Shown: positions 45,053-59,100, counted from the first letter of the stretch. The stretch: DNA of 64,000 nt from Blasia pusilla (GCA_050084515.1 CM114273.1:26908001-26972000); one strand, 5' to 3'. The notes: generated by a model not told the origin, from the sequence alone. Translations and numbers: made by a program.

Positions 45053-46540
45053 GATTATAACAAATAATTACGACCCCTGCTACTTCTTGGAATTTTGTGC
45101 AGGGGTTGAAGAGAGGCACACCGAGTGTATCTATGCACAATACACCTCAACAAACTAATGCCATTGCATCTTCACCACTTGGGATTAGATCTCTGAATTT
45201 GGAATGCTTCAGTGCTAAAATTTAGGTGAAGTTATTGGTTGCTTAACTAATCCCGCCCCTCCCCCCCACCCGTGAAAGGTGCTGCCAGACCAATTGTACA
45301 ACTATTTAAGATTTCCGAAACGCTAGACATCTTTTATGCCCTAAACATTTGAGGTAAAAGATTTTCCAATACACTAAGGGCCGTATCCAATGGAGGACCG
45401 CGCGCTTCACGAAAACCCCTACTTTCAATTGGATAATGCAACAAGACACTTTACCATAAAAAAATTGCACATACAATTGAAAAATATGATTTTCCAAAGA
45501 CTGTTAATATAATGCCCATGCTATACACGGACGAGGGAAAAAAACTCATCCCTTGATTAATCCTTTGGTTCGGTCTCCTTGACTCTAATAAGTGTCAACA
45601 CGGCCAAGGGTTTTTCTAATCCCATGCCATAGATGACGGCATCACAACTCCGCTCACCCGAAACTCTCTGCTTGGGGCACATGAAATTATTCGCTGAATT
45701 TCATGGGATGAGCCGAAGACTTGCCCCCGGACGGAGCTCTTACAGAAGCCACTAATCCAGGCGCCCAAAGCAGAGCAATCTTGGACAGGATTTTCCACAC
45801 GGCAGGTCCTCGAAGGAGAGACGGTCCTTTGTTTGGGCGGTGGCACGCGCATCGAGAAGCGAGGGTGTGATGGAGGAGATGGATGCATCGCGTTTCATAG
45901 CTGCTGCGCCGATGCGTAGACTTACCCAGGACATTCACAAATCATGAAACCGTCGCCTTTGGACAATTCGATCGAGAGCACGCAACGTCGGATCGTTCCG
46001 TTCGGAAAAGGAGCCACTGACATGTCATAAGTGGAACACTTGGAATTTCTCTGTAGTTGTGCGCACTAGATTTCAGCCAGCCTTTCAAACGTGCTGAGAC
46101 TATGGGAGATGGATGTCCACGTTCGCGAGCAACCGCGCGAGAGGGAGGAGGAGGAGGAAGCCGCTCTCTCTTTTGTCTTCTTCTCCTTCTGTTTCCTTTT
46201 CACCGCCATCAATTGCCGCCGTCGGGCTACGGAATGGTCCCTACGTCCGCGGGTTGTTCGAGGGTTTCGCGCGATCGATTTCGCGTGGTCCGCTGTCTAC
46301 TTCTACGCCGATGAGTGCGACCTACAGATTCTCATGGCCGTAAGGTGGCGTCCCAATTCGCGAGTCGACTTCATCTCCCAAAGTTCGCATCTTTGGGCAT
46401 CCTAAACGTGGTCCGGCTCTTATCCCATGAAACCAGTCGTTGGTTCTCATCCGGTTCCAAGCTGAAACCACCCGTGCCGAATGTCATCCATTCTACATAG
46501 GGGAAAAATCGTGGTGTAGTAGTTTTTGCGTCCAAAAATT
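45053..46540. other. Mixed-composition interval without assigned gene
   Basis: AT-rich to 45,500, then GC-rich 45,600-46,500. Several overlapping frames in the GC-rich part (for example 45616-45938 minus, 46057-46405 plus) have no recognised domain and occur on both strands, as expected from composition. The segment 46275-46400 is similar to 47620-47800. Confidence 0.45.
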
Positions 46541-46950
46541 GTGGCGACTCCGATTACAAACATACAAGTTTGGGACTATGGGGTCATAGGATGAAGTTGA
46601 TCTAATCTAACGACCGGCGTCGGTGGCCCATGGGATAAGGCCCCAAGGGCTATTGCTCGTGGGAGCGGGTCAATAACGGCTCTTAGTACTTTATCTCTCT
46701 ATGGGCACGTCTAATTTTCTTATGGGGTCTTGTTTTGAAAGTGTGGCGACCCCGTCCGATTACAAACATTCAAGTTTGGGACTTTGGGGTCATAGGATGA
46801 AGTTGATCTAGTCTAACGACCGCCGTCGTGGCCCATGGGATAAGGCCCTAAGGGCTATTGCTCGTGGGAGCGAATCAATAACGGCTCTTAATACTTTATC
46901 TCTCTATGGGCACGTCTAATTTTCTTATGGGGTCTTGTTATGAAAGTGTT
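46541..46950. repeat. Tandem duplication, unit about 202 bp
   Basis: gtggcgac(t/c)cc starts at 46541 and 46743. Both copies contain attacaaacat(a/t)caagtttg, gggtcataggatgaagttga, gcccatgggataaggcc and atctctctatgggcacgtct, and end ttatggggtcttgttatgaa or a close variant. Copies differ by about 10-12 positions and a small insertion. Confidence 0.95.
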
Positions 46951-47880
46951 GAAAAATACATGAGTAAGATCCCAAAGCCACCAATGGCAACTTGCTTGTG
47001 TAAACATCTTTTTTTCCCGTATTGTGAATACATGATTCATGGAGAGACGATATTCAGTTTAGTGATAAAAAAAATTAAGTTAAGATTTTCCTAAATCAAA
47101 CTTGTTACCTTTTTATGAGAGAGAGAATTTCGAATGCTTATTTGAGATGCCATAGTTAGGAGTTCGGTGTGATGGTTTTCCACTTCAAAACATCTTTTGG
47201 ATTTGAATTTGTGTGCGTCATGATTAATCTCTTCCATTCAAAATCTATACACTAGTTCTTCAAAAAAAAATATTTCCCAAGCATCCCTCGGGCACCTTAC
47301 CAGTAGTTAGAAATTTTAAATGTGTATTCTTTTGGAAGAATACACATTTGAAATGGCCATCATGGGCCATCTAATTTTTAGATGGCCATGAGGGGTCGGA
47401 AAGTTCTCATTCGAGACACCGTAGAAGAAGTGTTATGATGGTGGTGATTATTTTTCCATCTCTCCATGTCTTACTAATAATTAAAATTTTAAGAGATAAG
47501 AATAACTAGAAAACGTACTCGTGAACTCTCTAGAACAATTTTGTGCCTCCTTAATTCTCCACGACCGTTGATCTTACAACCGGAGAACATCCCTCTCTAC
47601 CAAGTCCCATTATATGGGACTCCAAAATGTGGTCCGCCGTCTACTTCTACGACAATGACAGGGACCCATAAATTTTCAATGACCTTCGGGTGACATCCAA
47701 AGTGTGCTGTCGTGTCCACTTCTACCGCCACGTGTATGTCCCATAACCTTTCGATGGACATAATGGCCCATCCAAGTTCTCCAAGCTCATGCAAATTGAA
47801 CGTCTCTCTAGTGTTTATGGGAGGCTTACCATCCACTTAACTCTCACACGACGGTGCCAAGGTTTCCGTAGTAACTACAA
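46951..47880. repeat. Non-coding, with internal repeat homologous to 46275-46400
   Basis: tggtccgccgtctacttcta (47628) matches tggtccgctgtctacttcta (46289). Within 47620-47790 the theme recurs as gtgctgtcgtgtccacttct and later as tcccataacctttcgatgg. A perfect 14-bp hairpin (47318-47331/47336-47349, aaatgtgtattctt) lies near its left side, and a second short inverted pair (ggccatcta/tagatggcc) follows at about 47366-47386. Confidence 0.6.
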
Positions 47881-50800
47881 CAAAGAAACGTAATTGGGGG
47901 GGGGCAACAGGGACGGTCATTATTCATTCAAGTGTGAAGAAAATGAAAATGGATGTGACCTCTAATTCTATGGCTATGAAGTTTTCCAAAAAACTTTATC
48001 AATATGACTATTGCCTCAAAGGCCTGGATATGTTATCTCCTCGACTATCTTCTTTCCATGTATGCATACTAGCGGAGTTTGACACGCCCTAAACATAAGA
48101 ACCCTCCCTAGGACAAAACCGTGAATTGATTTTCTTTGGAAAGTTGACACAACTTATTATCGTTTGAAATCCGATGTTTAGGCAAAACAATGATAAGATA
48201 TGAGTAGTGTCGAGCTTGTGCTTTGCAGGAGGCCAATAATCATGCGACCCCAAAAAAGTATTTTATCTTTGCTCATGCTCTAAAAAATCATATTTTGTCA
48301 TATTGTCACGAGTAAAACAAAATAAAGAGGCATTTGCAAATCAATAAGCTATACTCCCTTCATAATATAGATTACGTAACGCTCCCATATATATTATTTG
48401 CAAAAAAAAGTTACATGTGTCCTTAAGCCAAATGAGGTGGCGTGTTACTTATTGAAAACGATCCACCATGATATTTTACAAATGAATGCAAAATAGATGA
48501 AAGGACCAAACAAACAAAAAAAGCTGGCCAAAATTTTTAAAACACAAGATGGATGAAAGAATCACCAATTGGTTGAATTAGACTTAATGCATAAGTCATG
48601 ATAAATGAGGAGAACTTATAGAGTAAAAATAAGCGTTCGAGATGAAAAAAACGAGGGAATGCCTTCTAAAACCATTGAATACGGGTGACGGATATGGATC
48701 ATCACACTTCCAAAGACTAGTACAACAAAAAAGGACCAAAAGGATAGGACATTTCGCCGCAAATAACTTAGTCTATGGCGCTCAAAGTAGCAAGGACTTA
48801 GAAGGCAAGTCATAATCACGGGTCAAAGTAAGAGCAAGAGATATTTGGTTGTAACAAACCCAAGACAAAATCTAGACTACCTAGTTGTAACACTTCTTTC
48901 TCAGCCATTTCTAGAAGCGTCCTTCGGCCCAAAGGGCACAAAACTTTCCGACGAACGAAGCTCTCAGAGCATTGTACACTTCACACTGAGGAACTCAGTC
49001 TTAGTCAAAATGATTGACACTCCCTAGAGTGGCCAATGGAAAATGATATGGAACTAATACTAGTCAAGATGTGTGTGTGCGCCTTGAGACTAACCTTTAG
49101 GGGAAAAGGGTGTAGCCACTTGTGGAGACACATAAGTAGGTAAGATGGGTGAAAGACTCTTGAACCAAGTTTTGAGTCAAGGACGAGAAGCAAGGAAGTC
49201 TCCTCATGACCGCCACTACACACAACATATCAAACGGGTATCTTACTCATCCGACCATCTCTTAATCACTTGTCAAGTTAATAAGCAATCCTCTACTCCC
49301 AGAAGTTAAGCATAACTTACAAGGAGATGCAACAACGTACTCCCTACCAACATCTAATATGACTCTACCGATGTTGTAATTGCACTTTTAGTAGATTTGT
49401 AAGGATGAAATTTCACATCCAACTCTTAGCAAGTAAAAAACTACTTGGGTGATGTAGTCTCAATGGATTTCTTCATTTGAAAGGGAAATATCTCAATGTC
49501 TCCTCAACTTCCCTCCAAAGCCAAACACGCCATCTTCCTTACCATCAAGGGTTGCGCTCTTGAATCAATTAGGATGTATTTTGGATGGTAAATCCTATCT
49601 ATTATAATAATCAGTAAAATAAACTACTAGTGTTATCCAACAACACAACACCTAGTGTCAAACATGTTGACCCTCTATCGCGGGTCTACATGCCATTTTG
49701 CCCACCTAGCGGCCATAGTTGCCATAAATCAATGGGGAACATCATGTGCATATATTCCAAGGAAGGCCCCACCACCTCCTTCTAAATAACCTCTCCATGC
49801 TCAGAAAGTGTGGTGCCTAGTTGAAACACCATTGATGCAAAATAGAATGGAGTTTGACACACCTTAGTGGTCATCCCCTAAACTTTAGTTAACACAAGCT
49901 CCATATGTATCTACGTAGGTATTTCTTATCCAACTCCTCATGACATCGATCTAACCACAATAGTAGTAGGCACAACCAATTGTCTCGACATCATCAAAGG
50001 TCATGTGAAGTTTCTCGATTCCAATGGGGAACCTTGTAGCCTCAACGTGTGATGTATTGCACAAAAATCCTATACCACTAAAATCCATCCTTCCATCTTG
50101 CTATGATATGGAGGTTGCATTTGAGATGGATGCCCTTGGATCCATATACATCCCCTATTGCACCACTTTCATAACAATAATCCTATAATCTAAGGTATTT
50201 ATCCCAAAGACGAGCATTTCGTATAATGCATGTCCTCCGTCCACCATGGTAGGTGACTGAGCCTATCCACTATGCTCATAACCTTCTTGATCTTCACCAC
50301 CTCTACTATCCTTATGTCCTCAGTCTCCCTCTAGACGTACATCATATAGAAGCTCTCTCGTGTGATTGTACCTATGAAGATGGTCATGATGTTGTTGTGG
50401 TGGTGCCATCTAAGGTGGCTCTTAGGCAAGATGAGGTGTTGTCTTCCCTACACTATGCTATCTATACTCCCTCTATTGGTGGGGTTGATTGCACTTCTAA
50501 CAAACAGAACATGATCCTTATTGGTTAACATATGTTTGTACAAGTCGTCACCTCATGTGCTCATAATACCCGCCATGTTCTAAGAATGCCCATTTTCTCC
50601 TCTGATATTGGTTTACCTATAAGGCCACAAAAGCTTATATACTTGTTAGCTCTCATGATAATCTTTTGGTTGCAACATGCTTCACACTTATATTGAGTTC
50701 AATTTGTTGAGATAACTTGACAATCACCTTCAAGGTAGACTTTGTATTTTGTGGAAACATCACATCCCCATCCCTTGTCATAGCTTCAAGTCTAATATCC

Positions 50801-52790
50801 CATTCTAATATTGTAAAATATGTGCCTCTACCACTCCATGGGTAGCAATTATCATTCAGTATGCATGCGTATGGATGCCTCTTGAAAACCCTCATTCAAA
50901 TTTCAACCTCTGCTGGAAATCTTGTAAACTTGTTAGCTTGTCATCCCTTGATAATTAAAGTATAATTAAAATAATTAGATTATAAGGATGAAAATAGGGT
51001 GTCCTTTACCACCCTTCCACAACATGAAGGGTTGAATTAGGTCAGGGGTCATATTAATTCAAAATTACAACACATTTCAAAACCCTCAATGAAATAATCC
51101 AAATTGATGATGCCAACCTTACCCGAAAACCATCACGTGCCCTTTTGGCCTATTTCATCCATGTCTCTTTGCATGACACTCTCATTGTCTACAATATCAT
51201 CACTATACTCGTTGTCTAATGACGACTATGCAACAATAGATGATAACTTGGATGTTTCCTCATTCAAAACCCCTTGATACCTTACTCTACTCCATGTAGC
51301 TCGTCCACTACTACTCAAACTACCATGTTCCTCCAAGCCCTTGAAGAATGTCATGATGATACATTAATTGCGTCGCACACTCAAATGCTCGCGCTCGCTC
51401 TTCACTAGCTTGACCATCTAAGCTAATTTTAGCATCATAATGCCAACCCAACCTCATGTACTCTTACAATTGAGCTCACCCCAAGCCTCTCATACTCCTC
51501 ACTAACTCACCTAGGCTAATGGCAACACCACGTCATACACAAGATCTCTAATTAGATAAGTGCCTTATATCCACAAACACGCTACACACATAGGGGATCT
51601 ACATCCTCATCATTATACTCTAATATTAAAATTTTGCTAATAATCATCCAACTGATCACCCTCCATCAAGTCTATCCCAAGTTCTATATGATATCCAACA
51701 TCTGAATCATATGAGACAAGTGCAAGAATAGAACTCAAATGGTAACGTTAACATGTGCAACATCACTCCTCTACATGATCAACATTGACTACTCCGCGTG
51801 GTATAGCAACCTCCACAAAAATTATACTATTCGGCCTTGGCGTATGTGTTACCCACCTCTGACACTCCATGGTATATCATTAACGCAGATCACTCATCTC
51901 AATGTAGCTTAGAATTGTACTAGTAAATTGAGCCTTAGCCAAAAGTCGTGATGCGTGGATGGGCCTTGTGGGTAAATCACTATTGCATGTGTAGCATGTG
52001 ACAAGAAAATAATGGTATCATGGAAATCATGGAAAAATCGCATGTTGGGCTAGAATATGTTGGGTTGTGTAATCTCACGGGAGGTTGGAAAAACCCGGGC
52101 CAAGCAAGATAATCTTAGGTCACACTTTACCATGTTTGCACCGCAATTGGTGTAGCCACTACATGGCTACAACTTTGGCCCTCTACCAACTACCATGACA
52201 TTGGATTTCCAACATGGCTATATTGTTGATCGGGTCTAATTGCCATTGTCCCGTCATTGTCTTAGCGCCCATATATGTCTACATACCTAACATGTACATA
52301 TTATTTTTTGGTACCACTTGTACTAGCACGCATGTACCTACTCCTTACAGATGTTTAGCTACCCAATTTTCCAATTCCCAACATGCCATTGCCACCTATG
52401 CAACCATACAATTGTTCCTCAACCACTTGTGCTTCTAAACTTGACTACCCACACTTTAGTAGATAGGATTTTAGCCCTAAAAGATCTCTTTCTATCTCCA
52501 TAGTTTGAGTTCCTTGCTGCTCATTGTTGTCTTATGAAACCTTCGCACTACACACCTCTATTGGTATTTTTGGAACTGTGCTACTTTCCATGTGTCACGT
52601 ACATACCCAAAAAAAATCCTACAGTAAATGAGCAACATTTTCACACATGGCCTTCCAAACATAGATTAAAAAAATCTTATGAAAAAGACTCCACCATGCT
52701 TTCCAACAAGACAACTGAATTGCCCACTTGCATACAAAAGAATTCCTCGTTCCCTGTTTTCATGTAAAATCACACTAAAAATGGCATATA
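47881..52790. other. Long interval without recognised genes, probably decayed retroelement
   Basis: AT-rich, pyrimidine-biased on the plus strand from about 49,500 to 52,400. Frames are short and interrupted (for example 50253-50528 plus, LSLPLDVHHIEALSCDCTYE). No catalytic motif, LTR pair or TIR could be established by eye. The uniform texture suggests one ancient element with heavy C-to-T decay. Confidence 0.4.
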
Positions 52791-52799
52791 CGGCCATTT

Positions 52800-53250
52800 A
52801 CACTCTCACCCATGATTATCAAGCCACAGCCACCATCTTCCATGAGGGAATATTGACTCGAAAACCATCTCCTCTCCTCATATATCCTTGGGGAGGGGCC
52901 AAAAGAGTCTCCTCCCAAATATAGCTTAAATCGATAACTTGTACATACACGTTATTAAGTAATCGTTAATTAAGTTAGCAAGTGAGCAAGTTACCTAACC
53001 CAAAATAGAAGAGTAAAGAGTCTTTCCAGAAGTGGTTATCCCTACGAAATGGAGTTGCAACTAACCTCATCCAACCACTCATAACAAAGTTATCTAGATA
53101 GCTAAGCTAAAGTGAATCATCTTGGTTATCTTGGTAGACAAAGCTAAACAACTTGCAACCTCCTTTCACTGCAGGGTTCTAACCAACAACCAACTATGAT
53201 ATGACATTGGTTTTGTCATCGCAAAAAGGACTTAGAACGAAACATTTTCG
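52800..53250 (+). repeat. Dispersed repeat, related to 57460-57850
   Basis: Shares, in order and orientation, atcaagccac..ccaccatct, catgagggaat, tcctcatatatccttg, ctcccaaatatagc, a ggtaac/gataac block, and finally aaccactcataacaaagtt (in the other copy caccactcatgacaaagct). Looks like a diverged LTR. A partial relative lies at 34570-34635. Confidence 0.65.
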
Positions 53251-53499
53251 TAGGTGTGATCCAAAGAAATTTTGAAAATGGAACTATATTTTCAATGGGC
53301 TAGTTTTGTGCACGAGAGGGGAACTTCAACGAAACAAAACAAATCTACTCACTCCCTCCTTTGCTTAACTCAACTTCAAAGATTTCAAAACGTATGAAGG
53401 TTTTAAGCTTTTGCAAAGGCCGAACTCGATTGGTGAAGTGATTTTTTCCCATTCCGTGGATGCTACTAGACGGGACTGGTTGGAGGCCGTACGATGTGG

Positions 53500-55260
53500 C
53501 TCATAACTCTGGCGTCAGACTCCATAGATCTTATGAGTGATAATAATTAAGCTCCTGTTCATGTTCTGAAGACGGAGAGAGAACGATCCACTATTCACAT
53601 CGCTCGCAGTGGAAGAAGACGAAGAGAGCGAGATCCATTTGGAGTTAGTGCTCGCTGAGGAAATTTTGAAACGAGATGGGATGGGATGGGATGGGAATAG
53701 GACACCTGTTCTACACGTGCCAGAAACGGGAAAGCCGACGGTTCGTATCGCATGAATCTTTCTTTCTTTCTTGGACGGAAACGGCAGTCCAGTCAACAGT
53801 CAAGAGGAGGAGATGGAGATGGAGATGTGGAAATAGTGAAAGGTCACGCTTTTAGTGGGGGGAAACTCACTTCTTGGATGTCCTCCATCCATGCTTGTCC
53901 AACGCAACGCAAGGGGATGCGGAGGACCTTTATGGCGGCCACGAATATCTCGGATGGAAAATGTCTTCCGTCAAGCTTTAGTGGACGAGAGAAAGGGAAA
54001 GTTCGACCCTAAACGATTCCCCCTTGCGGTGGCAAAAACTTGATTCTTCGCTTGCAAATGTGTTCCGTGGAGCATAAATCGTGAACTTTACGTCTTGAAA
54101 GTTCACGATTTAAGAACTTTCAAGACTCAAGTTCTGAAACTTACCTCAGAGCTCAAGTAAGTTCTCAAGTTCGTAACAGCTCTTGAACGGAAACGTGGTC
54201 GATCCCAAGAAGTGGATGTGGAAAAGCGGGAAATACGGACCATTTTCCATCCAAACCGCGAGATGAGGATTAGTGAGCCTTCCCATTTCTCCGCAGTTGC
54301 GGCGACAAGACCTTCCAGTCGGAACGAAACTGTGTTCCATCTCACGTAAGTGGATCGGCGCGGAATAGTGAAAGGTGGACAGTAAATGGTCCACATGTGC
54401 CCATAACGGAAACTTACTTCTTGGATCGATCATCGAAACCGCAGAGGAGCGAACCTCGTCCGACGCGAACGGATGTGGAATAGTGACAGTCCGACTATAA
54501 TGAGCGACATTTGTGGTTTCGTCCGTACCCATAGACTCTCCTTTTTAGCTGGTGCCAATAACAAGGATTAGGACACCCCTTTTCTTCCCTCTTCTGAGCC
54601 GCGATGTGTTTAGGGGGGGGGAACGAAAGGTCCGTCCGTCCGATCCGATCTCATGGCTTTCGGATCCATCTGTACATCACTACGCGAGCGATTGAGAGGA
54701 ACGAGGAAAAGGAACCCCAAAAACAACAAGAGAAAAAAGGAGGCATGGCAAGATTGTAAGCAGATTGTGGCAGTGGCAGGAGGAGACTCCAGACCCATAC
54801 CATGCCTTTATTTACTTGTGCTCGAGGGATTCTCGAAATTACTCCACCGTCTTGTGCGGGGGAGAACATATGTGACCGAAAAAGCACCGCAGCGACTCCG
54901 AGTGAAGGGGGGTATAAATCTCTCTTCCCTCTCGCCGTGGACGTGGCCCACTCGGCACCGACAGCTGCCGAACAAGCGGATGGCGGTTTCTCGTTGAAGA
55001 AGGTTCCAAGAACGGCCTCCAACTAGAAGTTACCAGATTTTCCATCCTTGAAGAAAAAGGATGGAACTGGGGAAAGGCACACTCTTGGAGCGGAGCATAA
55101 TGCAAAGTCGGAAACAAAACGAAGGAATAAGGGAGGAAATCACCCGAAATGCCCGTCACCACTTATAAACACTAGAGCAAACGCCAACAGCAACAACAAA
55201 ACTTGCAGCATTCCATCGTCGTCCAGAGCAAGCTTGTCCAACTTTTAGCGACAATATAAG
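53500..55260. promoter_or_regulatory. GC-rich island with TATA-like boxes, no gene assigned
   Basis: Higher GC and CpG than its surroundings. It contains repeated gtggaatagtga / gtggaaatagtgaaagg strings (53826, 54361, 54473) and aaactcacttcttggat or aaacttacttcttggat (53863, 54411). TATAAA occurs at 54913-54918 (after a G run) and at 55164-55169, followed by aac/caacaacaaaac leader-like sequence. Overlapping open frames on both strands show no domain. It could be a promoter with a short or non-coding transcript, or a GC-rich element. Confidence 0.35.
54075..54126. repeat. Two overlapping, mutually exclusive hairpins
   Basis: Hairpin 1: 15-bp perfect arms 54075-54089 and 54098-54112 (taaatcgtgaacttt and its inverse), 8-nt loop. 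Hairpin 2: 13-bp perfect arms 54092-54104 and 54114-54126 (gtcttgaaagttc and its inverse), 9-nt loop. They share 54098-54104, so only one can form at a time. Further 'caagttct' repeats follow to 54175. Confidence 0.93.
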
Positions 55261-57459
55261 ACACCATCTGCCACCGATTCGATAATCGATTCACCATTCC
55301 GCTACCTACCCTCTCATTCCCTCTTGCCGTCTATAGGGAGGATGATGAGAAATAAGAATAATTATTATTATTATTTGTGATTACCCCCACTCTAAATTCC
55401 TGACCAAAACATATCTAGGTGGAAGGAATGAGTAGGTCTACTTCTCATCATGGTAGCATGCACATAAATAAATGAGGAGGTCCCAACATGGCCATGATTA
55501 CCAATGTGTTTAGAGCACCTGACCGTTCGCTTAGGACGTTAAGTGGTTGCCTTACCAACTTGAACCTTATCATTAGGGTAAATTAGGGTAAATCACCGGG
55601 CACATAACTGCGCGACCTGTACGGGACCCTTGTCACTCCTGCCTCCAGTACACCTTTCCTCTAGCGCCCCTCTAACGGCTTAACATACTATTCTAAGAAT
55701 ATACCTGTTCGAAAAGCTGTCTCTGGGAGCTACGGAGGTCCTCCGGGACTTTATGGTAATAAGTGTTCCGTCCAATTCAAAAACGGAAAAAGGCCCCAGG
55801 AAAACTCAACGCAGAGTTATGTGTTTGACGAGTATGTGAGAATTGAATGCCCTTGTTCGAATTATTCAACTGGTATTAGGATGACCGTAATTGAACTTAT
55901 TTCCACGTGCTCGTGGGCGATTGGCCACAGAGAGAGCGAGAGCGAGACTACGATTCATAAGGGGAGATTTTAAGTTGTTATATTTAATTCGTAGTATTTC
56001 CAAGTTTTTCATGGTTCGCCTGCGCCATTATTTGAACGCCTTTTTCAACTCTCCCACTTCTTAATGAGAAAGAAAAGTACATAATAAGAAGTGACTTAGA
56101 AGTCTCGAGAAATCATTTATGACAGTCTTGAAAATTATATCGGGCAAAATAAAATAGTGCATGAGAAAGCATAGTAAGTCAGTTGTGTTTTGTTTTTTGG
56201 TATGCCAGATATTATCTTGCGGTGGGTACAAGCTAATGGACTTCGGGAGTTAAATGATACTTTTTAGTGTCCTATTTTCTAATTTTGGGGAAATTCCTAA
56301 ACTGAATTATTTTTTCCTCATGATTGAATATTTTCTTGTATTTCTTTTGGATTTTGTGTAGACAGGAATATGAAGGCGTGACAAAATTGACTGGGCATGA
56401 CCTCAACTTGCAGGAGGAAGGGTGGCGAGTAATTTATTTGTTCCAATTCACCTCTTTGTCTACCACAACCTGCTTACTACACACACACTCTCTCTTACGG
56501 GAGGATTACCTTCCCATGGTGACACCTATGTGGTTGACACGTGGTGTCAAACATGCCCTCCCAACCCTAAATTTGAAAACACAAATCAAGTTTGTTAGAG
56601 TGGTTTGATTAATATCATCCACCAATTATATATAATCTCTTATTGTTAGATATTATAATTGTGGATGTCCCTCAAAAAAGAATTGATGGCTATAATTGAT
56701 AAATATGACCTATGCTTTCAAGATGAAGGGAGTTGGATGGATGGTTTACTTTTCTTCAAATTGTTTCCATAGACTCTCCATGTGGTATGTGCTCTTATTT
56801 ATGGCAGTCAGTGTTTGTAGGAGTTGATACCCTCGAAATTCCTTTTGGAAGTTTATCAAGTCTGATTTGCTCCTTAAAGAAGAAAAGTATTCAAGTTACT
56901 ATTTCATTCTAAAATTTTGAAATGCACGATAATAATGTGATTTAAATTGAAATCAAACACTACAAAAAATCACCTCTACATACGGTTTCTTGGTGTTAAG
57001 TGACTATCCACAAAGAAACTTTCAAGAGATGCAAAAAGTACCAAACTTGACTTTTGAGAGTTGCTAAGAGAGCTTGCTTTGTTGTTTTATTGCAATTGTG
57101 GAGCGCTTTGAGAAAATTGCAGCTCTCCATAGCTATAAATTGTAATTTTAATGGAGGATTGAACGAGGGAGGGTCATTTGCCTAGTCATGTGATAGGGGT
57201 TCAAAGGGGAATGTCACATGTGGGTCGAAGAACAGTTTATGAGTACAGTCAAATGGTAGTCAACGTGATGGTTTCCAACATGGATGGGTGGATACATATA
57301 GTGGTGGATGTAGTCTTTACACATAAGTTAGGTCATCCAGTGGTGGCTAGAGTGATTATTTAATCTTCAAAGTTAGTTATGGAATATGTAGTGTGCACCC
57401 ACATTGTCAGAAACAAAAACACATATAGCCAGCTCCACTCTCAATAGTTCATATCATCA
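55261..57459. other. Non-coding interval
   Basis: Contains (ATT)n near 55358-55375 and a mixed-composition segment 55570-55960. Short frames 56324-56608 and 57178-57363 have no recognised domain. No transposon boundary was found. Confidence 0.5.
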
Positions 57460-57850
57460 TCAAGCCATATCCACCCTCTATCATGAGGGAATTTGGGCTC
57501 TACCGCCCTAGCTCCCACAAAACCATAGAAGGAAGAGTGTTTCATGGACTTATTATGAGAAATGTGACCTCTTGAAAGCTATATCCTCTTCTCATATATT
57601 CTTGAGAAGAACTAAAACACTCGAATAAGGAAATAACCCTCCCTCCCAAATATAGCCCAAATTGGTAACATGAGCACATTGTTTAGTAGCTACACGTTGA
57701 ATGGGTTTACATATCAACTCACCGGGAATTAAATAATAGGGAGTCTATCAAAATTTTTTATCACAAAAAATACAACGAAACTTTAACTAATCTTCTTTCA
57801 CCACTCATGACAAAGCTACAACCAAACATCTTGTTGAATCCATACATTGT
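57460..57850 (+). repeat. Dispersed repeat, related to 52800-53250
   Basis: Contains atcatcaagccatatccacc, atcatgagggaatt, cttctcatatattcttgaga, ccctcccaaatatagccc and caccactcatgacaaagct. The order matches the other copy. An insertion of about 90 bases relative to 52.8 kb lies at 57495-57580. Confidence 0.65.
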
Positions 57851-59100
57851 CAGCGTGGTAGAACTCTAAGTGTTGACACAACTAGTATGGTGAAAAATAT
57901 TTTTGCTACTGCTAAAAATTTTTGTCTGCACATTTGTACAAATATAAAAGAAAGGATTTGCGGTGACAGACAAGATGCTCGAAAAATTGGTACATGAGAA
58001 TAGAACCTTGCATGTCATATTAATTTTGTTCAATCTATATATTCAATACTCAAAGTTGGTTATGAAATCTTTTAGATAGTACCAAGTATCATTTACATCC
58101 TAATACACATCATGGACCATCATCGTGGAGCTAATATGGTAAAGGAGCTTATCATGAAGTCATCCAATGGGCCTACAAATAGGGGACTTTGTGTAGCAGG
58201 AGATGCCACAACTACATGGATGACTTGCCTTTGGCATTGAACGGATAATATGAGGGGTGAGATAATGAGCCAACATATGAGGATGTAGAGTCATTGTAGA
58301 CGATGACCACAACCAAGACAAAGAAAATAAATGGATCTTAGAGAACAAACATTGGGACTATCCTTGACTTAGAAAGAACTAGGAGGAGATGGGTACCAAA
58401 GCAAACCTTAATCCTTCGACAACAATGACATCTAGGTCAATCTCCATCATCTCAGCAATGTGGTCGCACACTAGGTTGAGCGTAACTATGGTGATAGTTA
58501 ATTGTCACCTCTCCAAGCAAATATAGAGGGCCTTAAGCGGACCAAGATACAGATTAACATGGCCTTGTAGCCTACATGATTGAGATTGAGTTGTAAATAG
58601 TGGTCGAATGCTCCCAATAGTGACCCTTGTACCATGGGAGGAAGAAAAATTGACACATAGTGCTATGTATCTGCATATTGATATAGTAGTATATGGGCAT
58701 AGACACATAAGAAATAGAAAAACTTGCCCATGCATATATGTATGGAGACAATTAGATAATCAGGGAAACACATATATGGCGATTCTCCATGCATCCTTGT
58801 GAGAGATATTCCACATGTTATACATATTTTCTTTCATTTATAAAATTACAAGATATGTTAATTTTGCATTTTGTGTGTTGATGGTCTATCCCCTCCCCCT
58901 CCCCTTCAATTTTTTTGATAAATAAAACATCCCATTTGCGAGTATCATGATGGTTTGGAAATCATAAACACTCACAAAAGTGTGGGTGTCACATAGATAG
59001 CCAAAAATAAAAATTGATAACTGGACGTTTGAGATATCCTAAATCTTCTCTAATCCCATCTTTTTTTAAATATATAGATTTTGAGGACCGTGGAAACCTT
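57851..59100. other. Non-coding interval
   Basis: AT-rich with short opposing frames and no domain. Ends where base composition turns GC-rich upstream of the 61-kb frame. Confidence 0.5.
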
